NCBI GenBank assembly: GCA_027493525.1
Contig: JAOSKN010000001.1
Span: 124,001 to 188,000, forward strand
Length of the DNA stretch: 64,000 nt
From: Planctomycetota bacterium
GTDB lineage: Bacteria > Planctomycetota > SZUA-567 > H5-PLA8
Reading direction: 5' to 3'
Shown: piece after piece, positions 63,787 through 64,000 of the stretch
Layout of the letters: every line of letters begins with the position of its first letter
Numbering within the stretch: the first letter of the stretch is position 1
Position numbers and translations under genes: made by a program
The notes under the pieces: generated by a model
The model's database searches: none
What the model was told of the DNA's origin: nothing
The model's input: the letters and a program-made list of their open reading frames with translations, nothing else

Positions 63787-64000
63787 ATGAAGGGCGCGAC
63801 GTTTGGCATCGTGACCGTGGTGCTCGTGGTGGTCCTGGTCTGGCTCTTCGCCGGTTCGGCCCACTCCCCCGGCCGCGGCGAGTTCCAGGCCAACCTGGTC
63901 ACCCCTGGCGAAGTCAACGACGGCGGGTGGTCGGAGAACGCCTACAAGGGCCTGCAGCGGATCGAGGCCGACCTGGGCGCGCAGGTCCACAACGCCGTGG
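63787..64000 (+). CDS. BMP-type substrate-binding protein (3' end outside window)
   Basis: The N-terminal 71 residues show a hydrophobic export or anchor segment (TFGIVTVVLVVVLVWLFAG). TPGEVNDGGWSENAYKGLQR and IEADLGAQVHNAV follow, matching the start of basic membrane protein (BMP)-family binding proteins, which usually bind nucleosides for ABC import. There is no lipobox Cys, so the protein may be anchored by its N-terminal helix or cleaved. AAGGAG lies at 63775-63780. It is truncated by the window end. Confidence 0.82.
   Translation, partial: MKGATFGIVTVVLVVVLVWLFAGSAHSPGRGEFQANLVTPGEVNDGGWSENAYKGLQRIEADLGAQVHNAV

Overview
This is a 64 kb chromosomal window from a GC-rich bacterium, most likely a planctomycete or a close relative in the PVC group. 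That placement is inferred from gene content: pseudopilins with a C-terminal NVVFCDG-type motif, an ECF sigma factor paired with an anti-sigma protein that carries a squalene-cyclase-like barrel, a TMTC-like TPR membrane glycosyltransferase, a DUF6785-type membrane protein, and many secreted proteins of unknown function. No rRNA, tRNA, CRISPR array, prophage or intact insertion sequence was seen. Most features are ordinary housekeeping or lineage-specific genes on both strands, often in short operons with ATGA or TAATG overlaps.

Layout. 0-7 kb: a LacI-type regulator with its own palindromic operator, fructose-1,6-bisphosphatase, a frameshifted HEAT-like secreted protein, and two tandem paralogous secreted proteins. 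7-20 kb: RlmH, a tandem-ACT protein, a PEGA lipoprotein, a CoA-transferase, a five-gene minus-strand operon (DUF3106-like membrane protein, pseudopilin, HEAT-like protein, ABC ATPase and permease), ETF-quinone oxidoreductase, a ClpP-fold protease, XseA, and an S24-type repressor with a substituted catalytic serine. 20-38 kb: a SHMT-GcvT fusion, paired membrane paralogs, a DUF6785-type protein, a TMTC-like protein, aldo/keto reductase, IlvD, a lipoprotein, a TIM-barrel isomerase, and DNA polymerase II. 38-39 kb: nested miniature inverted-repeat elements and a frameshifted SpoIIAA-like gene. 39-47 kb: the ECF sigma/anti-sigma pair with a recognisable ECF promoter, a two-domain ABC permease, and two pseudopilin clusters with a His-rich membrane protein. 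47-53.5 kb: a 1920-residue PDZ/beta-sandwich protein whose stop codon lies in the end of a second miniature element. 53.5-64 kb: an M3 peptidase, L-2-haloacid dehalogenase, PfpI protein, NAD-type isocitrate dehydrogenase, two oxidoreductases, 3-hydroxyacyl-CoA dehydrogenase, an epimerase, ArgG, and the start of a BMP-type binding protein.

How the parts fit. ETF-QO, 3-hydroxyacyl-CoA dehydrogenase and the CoA-transferase point to acyl-CoA oxidation. SHMT-GcvT, IlvD and ArgG serve one-carbon and amino-acid metabolism. FBPase supports gluconeogenesis. The five pseudopilins and several large secreted proteins suggest a type II secretion or type IV pilus-like assembly whose ATPase and secretin lie elsewhere. 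Three genes carry single-base disruptions, each in a homopolymer run. Sequencing or assembly error is as likely as real decay.

The most notable observations are the SHMT-GcvT fusion with what looks like a degenerate GcvT-like insert, two miniature elements with different ends but a shared internal word order, the S24 protein lacking its nucleophile, and a pair of 36-bp direct repeats with conserved stems and variable loops upstream of the giant protein.
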